Assembly (NCBI GenBank): GCA_037951165.1
Contig: JBBDHG010000098.1
Span: forward strand, 1,470,001 to 1,534,000
DNA from: Lophius americanus
Taxonomy: Eukaryota > Chordata > Actinopteri > Lophiiformes > Lophiidae
Direction of reading: 5' to 3'
Length of the DNA: 64,000 nt
The position numbers and the translations under genes are program-made. Below the pieces are notes generated by a model that made no database searches, had not been told where the DNA came from, and saw only the letters and a program-made list of their open reading frames with translations. This document shows positions 10,961 through 22,015 of this stretch, one piece after another. Position 1 is the stretch's first letter, and each line of letters opens with the position of its first letter.

Positions 10961-11715
10961 CTGCCAGGTGAGAGCGGATCCTTCAAGGTGGAGGTAATAA
11001 TCCTGAGGCGAGTCAGCAGAGTGAATAATAATATCTGTGTGTACTTCCATTAAGAGTCGGCACACAGCATCAGCTGGATGGGACCAGCACTTCTCATTAC
11101 AATCAAACCCACTAACTATCAGGCCCGAGCCTGTCATTAATTCTGCCCGGTAACCAGTCCCACCCCTCGTTTTCAATATGCAAATCACGGTCCCAACCAC
11201 CACTTCCGACCCCCCCTCCCCCTCTGTCTCCTTAGTATGTAATGCTTTGGCGGGGCTGTGTGTGCCGATGATCGCTGGAGACCCTCAGGCAAAGTTTCAG
11301 GCTAGATTTTAATGGGGCGGTGAGGGTCAACAGGAGAAGAGAGAACAATAAGCCTCTCCGGCTTCCTGTGATAACAGGACAGAGCACCTGAGGGGGGACC
11401 TGTTGGGCTTTGAATGCAGAAGAGGTTGACCTTCAAAACAGTGTCAAACTGTATTCTCTGTAAAGCTGCCGAGTTTCAGGTCGGCTGCCTGGCATTTAGC
11501 AATTAGCTGCAACATTGGCATACAGGCCAGTCGCACTTCAGTAACAATGTTGTGATAATAGGTTAAATACTGAAGGGACGCAGGCGTCCCAGCGGAAATG
11601 TTAGCGTTCTTTTGATATGGCATTGAGCCGGTAATTATCTGACGTCTACCTGCTTCTAGCCTGCGCTCCCTTTCCTTCCTCTTTTTCCTTTGGCACAGGC
11701 TGCATAATAATGAAA
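10960..11715. promoter_or_regulatory. candidate conserved non-coding regulatory block
   Basis: This 750-bp stretch has no stop-free gene-like frame and no repeats, but is dense in developmental transcription-factor motifs: an octamer ATGCAAAT-type site (ATATGCAAAT, 11177-11186), homeodomain cores (CATTAATT at 11134-11141; CAATTAG near 11498; TAATTA near 11633) and CTGATAATA/GATAAT sites. Balanced base composition and absence of microsatellites resemble vertebrate conserved enhancers. This is pattern judgement only; conservation was not tested. Confidence 0.3.
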
Positions 11716-12965
11716 AATTGAACATTTCATTTCTTTAGGTTTTGAAGATCTGGCAGCTTAAGATTTTTCGCTGGTGTCCACACTGCAAATGTACGGCATG
11801 TCTGGATGTAGCCAAATGTGAAAACGCAGGGAGGTTAATCCACTGATTGTCTTTACTTGCCTTAAGGTCTCCCAGGATTTCTTCACAAATACATATATAC
11901 AAATATAAATGTATTAATGCTCTCATGCAAACACCTTTTTCATCATTTCACATTCTGGGGAAGGTTCTCACACAGGCACTTCATTGGGTCTTTTAATGAG
12001 CTATGCCAAAGACCCTTTATAATCAGTGGTTCATTCATAGCTTTATGTAATGTTCATGTAGGACCTAATAGACCTTGTCACCGCTTTATACGCTACATTT
12101 TTGGAATTTCTGATTTAATGAAGATGCAATTTTACTGATATGTTTATATCGGGAGAATAAAGTCTCATAGCAGAATTTTTGTAGCTTTATAGCTTTAAAC
12201 ACTCTCAAAGAGAGCTGGACCCAATAATTTGCTAGAGGCTACTATAAATATGCATTAATTCCCTTTAGAAGTGTTTAATGGCTTAAAGTGTGCATTGTAC
12301 AGTTTATACTGTTTGATGAAATAGGAGTTACTAATCTTTTCAAAAACTGGTTTCTAGAAATGTTTTTTTAGAATGAAAATGACTCTCCCTTTGGTTTTCA
12401 GCAGCGTACAATTTAATTTAAGACACTTGCAAGTTACCACCGTGAGATAATTGTTGTGTTGCAAAGAAACAGTAAAGATGGTTTGCAAAAGCAAATTAAA
12501 GAGATCTGTTTACACACTGGATTCAACACAAGATCCTCAATGAAAGTAAAAACATTTGAGATCCATACTTGAGAATGCTGCTGTGATTATCAAGAATCCC
12601 TGTGAACGACTGTATTAATTAGACCAACGCTGACGATCAATGTTCAACACAGTCAAAAATAGCTTTTATAGCTGCTCTTTGAGCGGTGTGGTATATAATA
12701 ATACACCTAGATTACTGTGGTTCTAGGAAATGTCTCTTTAGGTTATTATTAGGTTAATTTCTTGTTTTAATTAAGTAATTGTCATATTTCTGCTGATTTG
12801 CTTAACTCCCTGGTCGTGTCTGCTCGTTCCCATGGCAACGGTAGCTTATTTTCTCATGAAAAATATCTAATTATTACGAAAAACAGCCGCTCGTTTTGTC
12901 GTGATTATGAGTTATTTATCTCATTATCAGATAGGGATAACAGCAGTAATATAATTATCTACCTC
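11716..12965. other. no recognised feature
   Basis: AT-rich unique sequence with scattered homeodomain-like AATTA cores. No long frame, repeat or transposon end was found. Parts could belong to the regulatory block to the left. Confidence 0.45.
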
Positions 12966-12969
12966 CGTG

Positions 12970-13281
12970 GCCATTTCTCGGCTCCCATAATAATCCACTG
13001 TGTTGTACAACAAAATCCCATGATTGAATTTATATCCCAAACAGTTTTTTTTCTTAAAAAGCCCCGCCTAGGGAGTAAAATATTAAACATTAGAATAAAA
13101 TATGATACATACAAGATAGACCTCCTCGCGTCGATTAGCATGTATGGAATTTTGATTAAATCTGATCGATGTTTAACACGTAATGTCTGGTTTACTTGTT
13201 TTTTGTAAAAAAAAAAGAAAACAAAATCGGACGTGATTACAATTGCCAAATATTCCGACTTTTGGTGGTTATAATAATGGT
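12970..13281 (+). repeat. repeat R, copy 1
   Basis: Starts with a degraded version of the R left end (GCTCCCATAATAATCC, then TGTTGTACAACAAAATCCC) and passes through the core 'GCCCCGCCTAGGGAGTAAAATAT', split here by substitutions. It carries ACAAGATAGACCTCCTCGCG with TCGATTAGCAT, and ends near CGACTTTTGGTGGTTATAAT, matching the R right-end palindrome. See copies 6, 8 and 12 for fuller structure. Confidence 0.65.
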
Positions 13282-13598
13282 GTTAATCCTTTTCTATTAA
13301 ATCCAACCACTACATGTGTGTGTGCATATGTCCATAGTGTTATAAATATTTCACAATCCAATAGTGCGTGGCTGAAGAGTCAGCAGAACCTCTACTACAA
13401 CCATAAATGTGCTATGTTGGCTTCATGGAGATGGATTCGGGTTGGATGGTTGAAGAGCATGACACGTAGCTGAGGGGGATATCTGCAGACTTCGGAGCCA
13501 GAAGATGTAAACACAACAGGGAGCAGGGCAGGCCAGGACAGCAGAAACTCAGACTGGGGTGAATCTGGGTGAAATAATAGTTAAACTGAGGTCCAAAA

Positions 13599-13635
13599 GG
13601 TACACTTCCAGCAGGGGTGCTGCTGGAAGTGTACC
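13599..13635. repeat. perfect 16-bp inverted repeat (hairpin)
   Basis: GGTACACTTCCAGCAG at 13599-13614 is followed by loop GGGTG and then the exact reverse complement at 13620-13635. The stem is GC-containing and unmismatched, so a stable stem-loop is expected in either strand or transcript. No T-run follows, so it is not a bacterial-type terminator. It may be a transposon foldback end. Confidence 0.85.
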
Positions 13636-14254
13636 ACCTCGGTGGGTAAGAACTCTTTGAAATATGTTGGTACCCCCAGGAGAAGGATTTGGAATTCTAT
13701 GCTTGATTTTAAGCTAATATGGGAGAGAGATACGATCTCTGAGGCTAATATTGGTCAGTACACACGAAGCAAGATTCTGAATCCACCAAAGCTAACTTTG
13801 AGATTCCTCATTGTTGGGCTGGAGGCCAAAGTAATTAAAGGATTAAAGAAACTACCTAAATATGCAATGATATTAATTTGGTTATAAAGTAAAGCTACTC
13901 TCAGAAATAAACACATTCGTATATCAATATTGAAAAAAAATATTTATATTTCATAACTAAATGAGAAATTAGAGAAAATGCCGAAAATGCCTCTACTTGC
14001 ACTGTTTGGAAAGATCTAAATTACTCCTAAATGCGCTTCTTCATCTGAATCGGCATTCAGAGAGGGTTCTTGTCTGATGTGCAGCTCAACCCGGCACAAT
14101 TAGCTCAGCAGATTTTGCTTAGTAAGAGAAAGGTTGGAAAATGTGGAAAAAAAGCGGTAGGGTCTAGACCAGACTTTGTTGACATGTTTTGTCCACTAGC
14201 CTAACCCATTCAAAAAAAAAGATTCATTAAATAAAGACATATCGAAACTTTCAA

Positions 14255-14435
14255 AGGATGCTTCCTTTTGGAGATTTTCCAGGCCCTGGGAGGAGACCCT
14301 GGGCTAGACCCAGATCTCACTGGAAGGTGTGTATATCTTTCTGGCTTGGTAATGCCTCACAATCTCCCATCATGAGCTGGGGAGAGGGACAGGACCCAGA
14401 CCCGAATAAGTGGAGGAAAATGGACAGAAGGATGC
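14255..14435 (+). mobile_element. Rex3/RTE-like LINE 3' end, diverged
   Basis: Contains the characteristic run CCAGGCCCTGGGAGGAGACC, then AGATCTCACTGGA, CTGGCTTGGTAATGCCTC, GAATAAGTGGAGGAAAATGG and GACAGAAGGATG. This order matches the C-terminal codons and short 3' tail of fish Rex3-type RTE retrotransposons, which normally end in GGATGG repeats. It is 5'-truncated and carries stops. Confidence 0.75.
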
Positions 14436-14674
14436 TTTTTTATAACGTTTTGAGCAATCGTGACAATCAGCTGATAATGAGTTGATTGTCATGAACTCAT
14501 TCCATTCCATGTTTTTCTGAACAGCAATACAGTTGAATTATGTAAGAAAAGAATTAAGACATGTGACTTTTCTTTGCAGCACTTTCTTCCCTTCTGTCAG
14601 CAATCACTGAGGAGCATCTGTTATGTAATATTCAAAATATGGACCGGAAATGCAGACGACACAGGGGGCAGTGT

Positions 14675-15115
14675 AAAGTTCAATTATTTAATAAAGAAGA
14701 ATCCATAAACAAGAAGGACATCAGTGTAGAACTGATGACTAAAAATAAATATCATAGGGGGACTTGGTATAAAGACAAAAACATGAAAAATCATATAGAC
14801 CTACATCAAAAACTTGGCAACACGAGGAAGAACGGGGTTTGTGGGCGCAGGAGATGGGAAACTGACAAAGACTGAGATGAAGACAGAGACTTATATACAA
14901 TAAATAAAGAGGAGAATGTGGAACAAGTGAGTACCGGAGACAGAGAGAACATTGAAACTATCAAGGTCAGATGTCCACATGTATCAAAAACAGACGGAAG
15001 AGGGAAGAGACGAAAAGGATTTGTGACACTAAATGTTCCAAGGAAAAGTAAACTTCTGCTGTAAAACAGGAAGCCACCCGTGACAATCACACTAGCCCTG
15101 GAGAGATCAGAACCC
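14675..15115. repeat. unclassified A/G-rich repeat-like block (second)
   Basis: Resembles the block at 5490-6075 in its A/G-rich composition, GAGACTTATATACAA and AGAGGAGAA phrases and ending (GACAATCACACTAGCCCTGG). Such blocks are frequent in noncoding parts of fish transposons. No termini were identified. Confidence 0.3.
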
Positions 15116-16180
15116 TGACGGTGTCCCGATATATCAGATCAGATCAGATCATACATGGTTTCAACCACCAGCAGGTACAAAGCCGGCACCGCCTGCCTGC
15201 AGTATTGTAATACCTAGTCAAGCTATAACATAGGAGAATCTGACGTGGAGAAGAAAGCCTGTTGTAATGCTACACACCGCAACTGTTTGAATGAAACCAA
15301 TAAACGGCAGCCCCAAGGCGGTGTGACCCGAACTGGACCTCAAACCATCATGCCCAAAAGCTACAAGCTGCTATAGTGTCTCAACAAGACACGCATTAAC
15401 CTTTCCTCCATTATTTTTCTGTGGAGATCGCCCACTTTGAAGTGCTTCCATTTAACCTTCATTTAACTTTTGTGTCATGCACTCCCAGGCGTCCCACTTT
15501 GACAGCGGAAGCCTTTAGAAGTCAGAAAAGGCCCGCGGCTATAGATGGCATATCAGCACATCTGTCTCCTCCAGTGCCAGCTCGTGGAATGAAGAACTGG
15601 CTGTTTGCTCTCCTGCGAGTGTTCTGCCACTCACCCAGTGGTTATCATGCATAGATCATTGTCAGGGAAAACAGTATTAAACCACATTATCTGCATCTTA
15701 AATTTATAGGAAACTAATCTGAGACCAGTAACAAACTGCCAACCTGCCATATACTGAAATGTTGAAAGACACGATGAAAAGGTGATCCTCGTTGGCATTT
15801 AATGATATTTTCATCAAGATTTATTGACAGTCTATGGTCAAGTATGATCACACAGGACTGCTTAATCTTTAATAAACGATACAACATTGTCGCTTATATA
15901 GCTATTAAGGATAAGGATTAATTTAAAAGAAAGAAAATACATTCTAAACTGTTCATTGATGGCCAATTATACATTTATCCAGCTCAAGCCAAAACACGGG
16001 CAATGATGTCACAATTCACTTAATGTGGAGGATTTGATATTTTCATCTTGTTTCTGTTGTCAGCTGATTTACACCTTCATACAACTTCCACTCACATTCT
16101 TCATAATCTCTCACAAATAGTTTAAATACAATTCCCGGCAATGAGAAGATTTTACCTTGTAATGCCTGGGGGGGATGTAC
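15116..16180. other. mostly unannotated; short GATCA tandem
   Basis: A small tandem ATCAGATCAGATCAGATCAT lies at 15137-15153. The remainder is unique AT-rich DNA with no gene-like frame. The 15160-15400 part has higher GC and could be an old mobile element, but nothing diagnostic was seen. Confidence 0.4.
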
Positions 16181-16464
16181 TAGCTGTACTCAAAAACTGG
16201 ATCGGGGTTAGCAGAAACGCAAAACACCAAAAAGGCTGAAACGCTCCTCGTGTCCTCGCTCTCCTCCCATGGGCTGGAAATGATCCTACCCACACCATCA
16301 TGGAGGATCCTCCAATGACTTAAATACCCCTGTAGGCAAAACGAAGCGAGGAAACTCCACGGAGGTACAAAGAGTGAGGAGCTGCAGGTATATCTGCTGG
16401 AGAAGTTTTTTTAATTTACAGTATAGGAACAACCCTGATGGCTCAGCTGGTCAGAAGGTGAGAG

Positions 16465-16530
16465 AAGCCAGGCATACACTATATGACTTGAGCCTGACTT
16501 TGGCCCGATCCTGAGCCTCGTTGCAATAAA
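16465..16530. mobile_element. possible hAT-type MITE fragment
   Basis: The phrase CAGGCATACACTATATGAC followed by GAGCCTGACTTTGGCCCGAT resembles the end of a fish MITE class that begins CAGGCTTACACTGT...GGCCCGAT. Only one end is recognisable and no duplication was found. Confidence 0.3.
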
Positions 16531-17617
16531 GCCGACTGTCCGGGTTAGTTGGACGTCATTTGTGGGTCCTGGACCAAAGAAGTTATCATCAAATTTATGT
16601 TTGGATCCTACCAAAGGGGGCAAACCCACATCGTTGATTATTTTCTTGCTTTAAAACATTCTGAGACATTTTCTTTAATTCGTCAGGCAAAGATATATTG
16701 AATTTAATGTTTGAAGTATTTACTGGTTCAGAAGCTCTCTAGTCTTGTAGTCCTGTGCAAGTCCATATAGAATTAGAATATGAAATATATTTGTAACGGT
16801 AAACTACAGACATTACCTGCATTGCAAAAATTCTAAAAAGGCGTTTCCTAGTCAGGTAGAAAAAGAGGGCATATAAGCTGTTGGTTCTAAATCCATCGAT
16901 ACATCCATCCCTCCTGGAACTTTTTAAAATGCTTCATCAATAACAGCGTCAGTTGATTTGACAGACGATACAGCTATGAAACGCATTATGACTGACAGCC
17001 TGGATTTCTCATTTGACCACACATCTCTCATTGAGAAGCCTGGTCTCATTATCAGACAATGACGTGTTGTCATTTTGGTACAACCCTTCCTGTCTTGACA
17101 CCTAATCCAGACCCAGAATCCACCATTAAGTGTATGGATGAGTCACAGACGACTTTAAAGTACCGACAATGGAAAGATTTCTGTGTCAAAACAAAAAAAA
17201 AATTCCAACATGATGTGTTTTGCGAAAAACAAAAAATGGATTGGATCTCAGGGTTGAGTGGTGGCTCCGATGCTTGGCTCTCACTCAGGACATTGGAAAA
17301 CACATCTAGTGTAAAAGAAAACACGCATGGCCCAATCTTCTCCTGCATCCAGGCCTACAGTTGTTGTGCCTTTTCCTGTTGAGCATGTGTTAGAAAGCAT
17401 TTGGATGAGAGGTACAACGATGTGACAAAGTGTCGGAATGTGACGAGGTGGGATGAGAAAGTGTTCCGCTGACAGGAACTAAGGCGCGCTAGAGACGCGT
17501 GTGGGGGAAGCAAGAAGACACGGCAGGAGGTGACGTAGCAGAAATGAGAGGACAAACAAAACAAAACGGGAAACATTGAATGAACTAGAATGTTGTCATC
17601 CTCAACAGCAAGAGTAC

Positions 17618-17690
17618 ATCAGAATCAGAATCAGCTTTATTGGCCATGGATATGCATACGAGGAATTTGACTCCGGTTAGTTAAATCATT
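17618..17690 (+). mobile_element. fish LINE/SINE 3'-terminal motif
   Basis: ATCAGAATCAGAATCAGCTT then TATTGGCCATGGATATGCA and AGGAATTTGACTCCGGTTAG is a phrase recurrent in fish genomes at ends of non-LTR elements. It directly abuts an R copy beginning at about 17697. Confidence 0.5.
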
Positions 17691-17696
17691 GTAAAA

Positions 17697-18112
17697 TGGA
17701 TAGCCCCAAGAAGTTCCACATCCCCTGCGTTGTACCAAGATTCCCTGATTGAACTCCTGAAAATAAAGGTGAAGTTAAGCTGCGAGTATATTTAGTAAAA
17801 AAGATCCCTGAAGTGATTAAAATGTTAATAATTGGCTTAAAATGTGGATAAAATATGATATAATTAAGATAGATCTCCCCGAGTCAATTCATATCCACCA
17901 CATTTGGACTACATTGGATCAACGGTTGAGAAATTATGGCTAAAATAACTTTTGGAGATAAAGCTCCTTTCCCAAACTCAATCCAGATCTCCCACACATT
18001 AAAGTCAAAGTTCGTATAAAATTTAGAGATGATCCATTGAATTGTTTTTGAGTTCTGCAAAGAAAACTGTGTTTTTCCTGAAAAGACGCCCCCTAGTGAG
18101 TACTAGTGAGGC
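17697..18112 (+). repeat. repeat R, copy 2
   Basis: Left-end sequence (ATCCCCTGCGTTGTACCAAG, TGATTGAACTCCTG) is followed by one internal unit (ATATGATATAATTAAGATAG, TCAATTCATATCCACC, ACGGTTGAGAAATTATGGC, GGAGATAAAGCTCC) and the CAATCCAGAT/GTATAAAATTTAG part. After GAGTTCTGCA the sequence jumps back to the unit core (CTGTGTTTTTCCTGAAAAG, CCCCCTAGTGAG), so the right end is replaced by a second partial unit. Copy 3 lies 80 bp away in opposite orientation. Confidence 0.75.
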
Positions 18113-18194
18113 ACTGCAAAGTGGCACACTAAATACCATGTAAGAATAAAAAAACAGTAAAAGATGTACAATAATGAAACGATGAAGCAATAAA

Positions 18195-18430
18195 AGGGCA
18201 GCAGATTTAAGGCCATAATTTGTCAAATTTATTTCTCAGATTTAGTCCACATTTGGTGCATATTTATCAACTCAAGGCGATCTATCTTGTTTATATCATA
18301 TTTTACCTCTAAGACTTCATATTCTTCTCATTTTTTTTCTTAAAAAAATACTTCACATTTAATTTGAGGTGGTCCATCAGGGGGATTGCAAGTACAATGA
18401 AGGGGATCGGGGACTGTTCTAGGATTGGTT
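18195..18430 (-). repeat. repeat R, copy 3
   Basis: Reverse-oriented unit: AGATTTAGTCCACATTTGG, GGCGATCTATCTTGTTTAT, ATCATATTTTACCTC, then the left-end complement CATCAGGGGGATTGCAAG and AAGGGGATCGGGGACTG. It lacks the terminal GGGGATATACCCTTG. Confidence 0.7.
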
Positions 18431-18689
18431 GTTGTTTTGTTGCTTTCAATTTTGCTGGTTTCTGAGACACTTTTGTTGTATTACTATACATAACCAGTCA
18501 AACGTTTGGGCACAGTATGTTGCACCCTAAATTTTATGTGACTTCTGATTTATTCAGTGTATCAGTATGAGTTACCACAGATGATAAACCCTGTCTTTGA
18601 ATAATCTGACTGGAGAAAATCAGCCGGGATTCTGGGACCGACTGAAGATTTTCCATCTAATTGCAGTTTTTATTGCTGTGTAATAGACT

Positions 18690-19735
18690 TATTAACCAAA
18701 CAAGTCTTCAAACGGAGTGATTTGGGTTACACAAGCGTGACTGCTGTGCATAGCATCAGTCGGCGCTTGGAGGAATAATGAGTCCAGAAAGGAAATCGTT
18801 TTTGAGCATCTGAGGTTGTGACAGTGTTTCTGGGGCTTTAGCAGAGATGAAGAGAGACAGTGAAGATCTGCTTTGCCGCTTTGATCTGGCCGGCCCACTT
18901 AACTTCTGCTGACACTGCACCTAGAAAGGGCAGAGGGAACGTGAAGCTCTCCCTCCGACTTTCACCTTACATGCTCTTAATATTTGGACCCAATGGAAAA
19001 AATGTATTTGCTCTTCGGCTTAAAAGGCGAAAGGAAACCAATATTTTCCCAATCCCATATTGAGTCAACTCATTTTATGCAAAATCATCCACAGCTAAAT
19101 GAATTTGAAAAGCCTGATTCTATATATTCAGTGTGTATTTTGAGTGTTTGCATGAGTGTTTGCCAAATTTGCAAGTAAAAGACTCCGTCCTGCATATAGA
19201 GGGCACTCTTAGCTCGGTTGTCTGTGCAGTCCCAGCATGTAATACCACTGGGAAGTTATTTATAGAGGCTGGCTTCAAAGGAGGAGATAGAGCAAGTTAT
19301 ATTGAGGTGATTTTGCTTTTGTGTGAGACAGAAGGGACAGCAGTATCTTTTGTCTCCATTTTTAAAGGAAGCCTTCACAATACCTTATCTCCATCATTAA
19401 GGAGAAAAAAAATTGAACTAATTAGGGTCTGAAGTGTCTCTGTTGCAGCGGCAACAGCTATTTTTCAAAGTCAAAAGGCGATCTGACGAGGGGATTGAGT
19501 TTGGATCATTTGGTCAAGATGATGAAACTCAAAATCGGCTCTCATCTCACACAGACTTCCTCTAGTGTTATTGACAGTGAGTGGGTGGGAGGCCACATTA
19601 CTGGACTCTTGTCGGCGCTGAGGGGGAATGTTCTGCTTTATGTGCTGCGTAACTGTCAGTCTGATTGTAGAATAAGCCTGAAGAGTAAAAATCTCAAAAA
19701 CAAGCAAATGAACCCTTGCGAATCAATCAGTCTGT
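18690..19735. promoter_or_regulatory. candidate conserved non-coding regulatory block
   Basis: About 1 kb of repeat-free sequence with balanced composition between R copies. It includes AACTAATTAGGG (19413-19424), TTATTTATAGAGGC (MEF2-like AT core), TTTAAAGGAAG and several GATAAG/CTTATC-type sites, with only short frames on both strands. Its texture resembles vertebrate conserved enhancers; conservation is untested. Confidence 0.28.
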
Positions 19736-19739
19736 GACG

Positions 19740-20535
19740 TTGTCTGGAGGAGAACCCCAACTATTCATCAAGCTGATATCATTTTTAGGCTCAGCTGTCA
19801 TTGTTCCTGATGATATTCTACATCTATAAATAATCTCACCTTTAATTTTTAGGCAACAGCTCATAAAAACCACAAACAAAGAAGGATATCGGGAACGAGA
19901 CATCCGCCGCTTCCGCCTGTGAAGAAACTAAATTTATGGCTGAGGAGAACTGCCTTCGCTTGGCGGCGTGTCCTTGTTATGCCCTCAGTGTGTGTTGTTT
20001 TTATACGCCGCCAGAAAATTACTTAAAGAACTAACAGACTGTACGTCAGGGTTTGACAAGATTCTCTTAAAAGGATGGGTCAGGCGTTTTAAAGGGAGGT
20101 TTTAGGAGTTCTTCATGGACAGTATATTAGCTACAGTGCACGGCGGCTGGCACGCTGCCACTGTAGAGAAGACGACTGAAACAAAGCAAGCAGCGCCAGA
20201 GATGGTCATAAGTTGACTTTGATTAAACAAAAAAACAAATAAATCAGGAAGGATTATTTTTAAACAAGTAGATAATTAACCCTCAGTTTGGCCTCAAGTC
20301 AACCATGTGACTTTAGCTGTTCTGGTTCCCGGTTCGGCTTTTTCTGAAGCATGAAGTATAAATGAAAATAGTAATATTAAAATACTCACACTTCCTGTTT
20401 TATTTGAGTGATGGTTATTATGATACGTTCTATTTTTTTTTTATACCATTCATATTATTGTATCTTCTGTATTATGTTTCTTTAATTCCGGAAAAATAGT
20501 ATCAGTCACACTGATTTTCTGTGTATTTTAATGCA
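19740..20535. other. no recognised feature
   Basis: AT-rich unique sequence with no convincing frame, repeat or element end. Confidence 0.45.
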
Positions 20536-20537
20536 AA

Positions 20538-20584
20538 TAAACTAAACTTAACTAAACTATACTAAACTAAACCAAACTAAATTA
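20538..20584. repeat. (ACTAA)n-type simple repeat
   Basis: Imperfect repeats of ACTAAACT/ACTAA run for about 45 bp. Confidence 0.8.
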
Positions 20585-20599
20585 AAGTCATTGCTTGTA

Positions 20600-21865
20600 T
20601 TTTTTTTTTTTTCAAATTGATCAACCTTATTTAAGCAATTATCCTTGTTTTTAAAGATTAAAAACAGGATACTATTTTAAAAAAAATGTCTTAATGGCAT
20701 TACATAATGACATCTGTTCCAAAACAGATCCTATCAATTTGAATAAAACACCATAATTCAATGCGAGTGGTGTTAATTATATTTAATGCAAAGATTATGG
20801 AACATTTATGTTCTAAAATGGGTGAAAATGAAGACAATAAAAGAGCTGATTTGAATTTATTTTCAGCATTAACATTTTAAAATGAATGACCTTTTAAGTT
20901 AAGTCAACTTATCAAAATTTACAGAGTATTTTCCTCAATATTGATAGCGGTTTATTCTGCCTTCAGAGAGCTCTTTTTGATAGACAAGCCTGCGAGAATA
21001 TCCCAGACGTGGAGAACTATGTCATTTATTTTGATTTTGTGGTAGCCAATACAATTGATTATTCTCTCTGTTTTGGCCCTCAAACAGGGAAAACCTGGGG
21101 GACATCTCCAGCTCTTTAACTCTTCAACAGAGTCTGCGTCCTGCTGAGCAGCTTCCGTGGGCTCTTGGAGATTTCCCAATGAAAACAGCTGCTGGTTCGG
21201 GCTAAAAAGACCATGATGAATACTGTGAGACTGAACCAAACACATACGTTATACGACATTAATCCAAAAACCAATCAGCTGAAAAACACTAAAATGCTTT
21301 GTTTAGCAAATGGAAAATGAAAAGTACTTTATGTTGATACAACTTATAATATAATACAATTTAATATTTTATACGGATGATATTTCCTCTTCTCCTGTCA
21401 AAAATGTAAATGCATTTATTGCAAAGTTTGATTAGGTATTTTTTCAATACCTAATTAAATGCAACAACTGGACAAATGTAAAATTTCAAGACGTCCTCAG
21501 GAGGATTTTGTTTCATTCTATAGGTCATACTGTATAAGTAAGATAAGATGAAAACTGATGAGAGCAAAAAGAAAACATGAGCAGAAACAACAAACACAAC
21601 ATTATTCATCGAGCTTTAAAACCTGCTGACATCAGCAAATCAGATAAAAAATACCAATTTCTGGAGTGAAAATTCTATAATCACTGTATTTCAGGAGTCT
21701 TTTCACTTTGTTTAATCATTAACGTCTTAAGGAATTTAACTACAATGAAACGAACCATCAGACCACAAAAACTGGAAAAACTGGAGAGCCTAAAAAAAAC
21801 CCCAAGAGAGTAAAATCAAGCTTTGTATCGTCATTATCTCATCAGGTCCTCTTTTTAACCGGACA
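20600..21865. other. no recognised feature
   Basis: AT-rich unique sequence. A minus-strand frame of 97 codons (20952-21245) has no recognisable domain and no splice or codon-use support; it is not called as a gene. Confidence 0.45.
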
Positions 21866-21867
21866 AA

Positions 21868-22015
21868 GGTAGGTACTTAAGAAGGTAGGTGTGTAGGGAG
21901 GCAAGAGGGGATGTAGGTAGTTAGGGAGAGAGGGAAAAAGGGAGGGAGGGAAGAAGGGAGAGAGGGAGGTAGGTAGTTGGGTTATTAGGTAGAGCAGGTC
22001 GGTAGTTAGGTAGAA
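21868..22015. repeat. GGTA/GGGA-rich simple-sequence block
   Basis: Irregular mixture of GGTAGGTAGTTAGG and AGAGGGAGGGAAG repeats, strongly purine-biased on the plus strand. It is cryptically simple DNA rather than a clean satellite. Confidence 0.8.

Noticed and set aside
20952..21245. 97-codon minus-strand frame
   Set aside because: No motif, no splice sites clearly bounding an exon.
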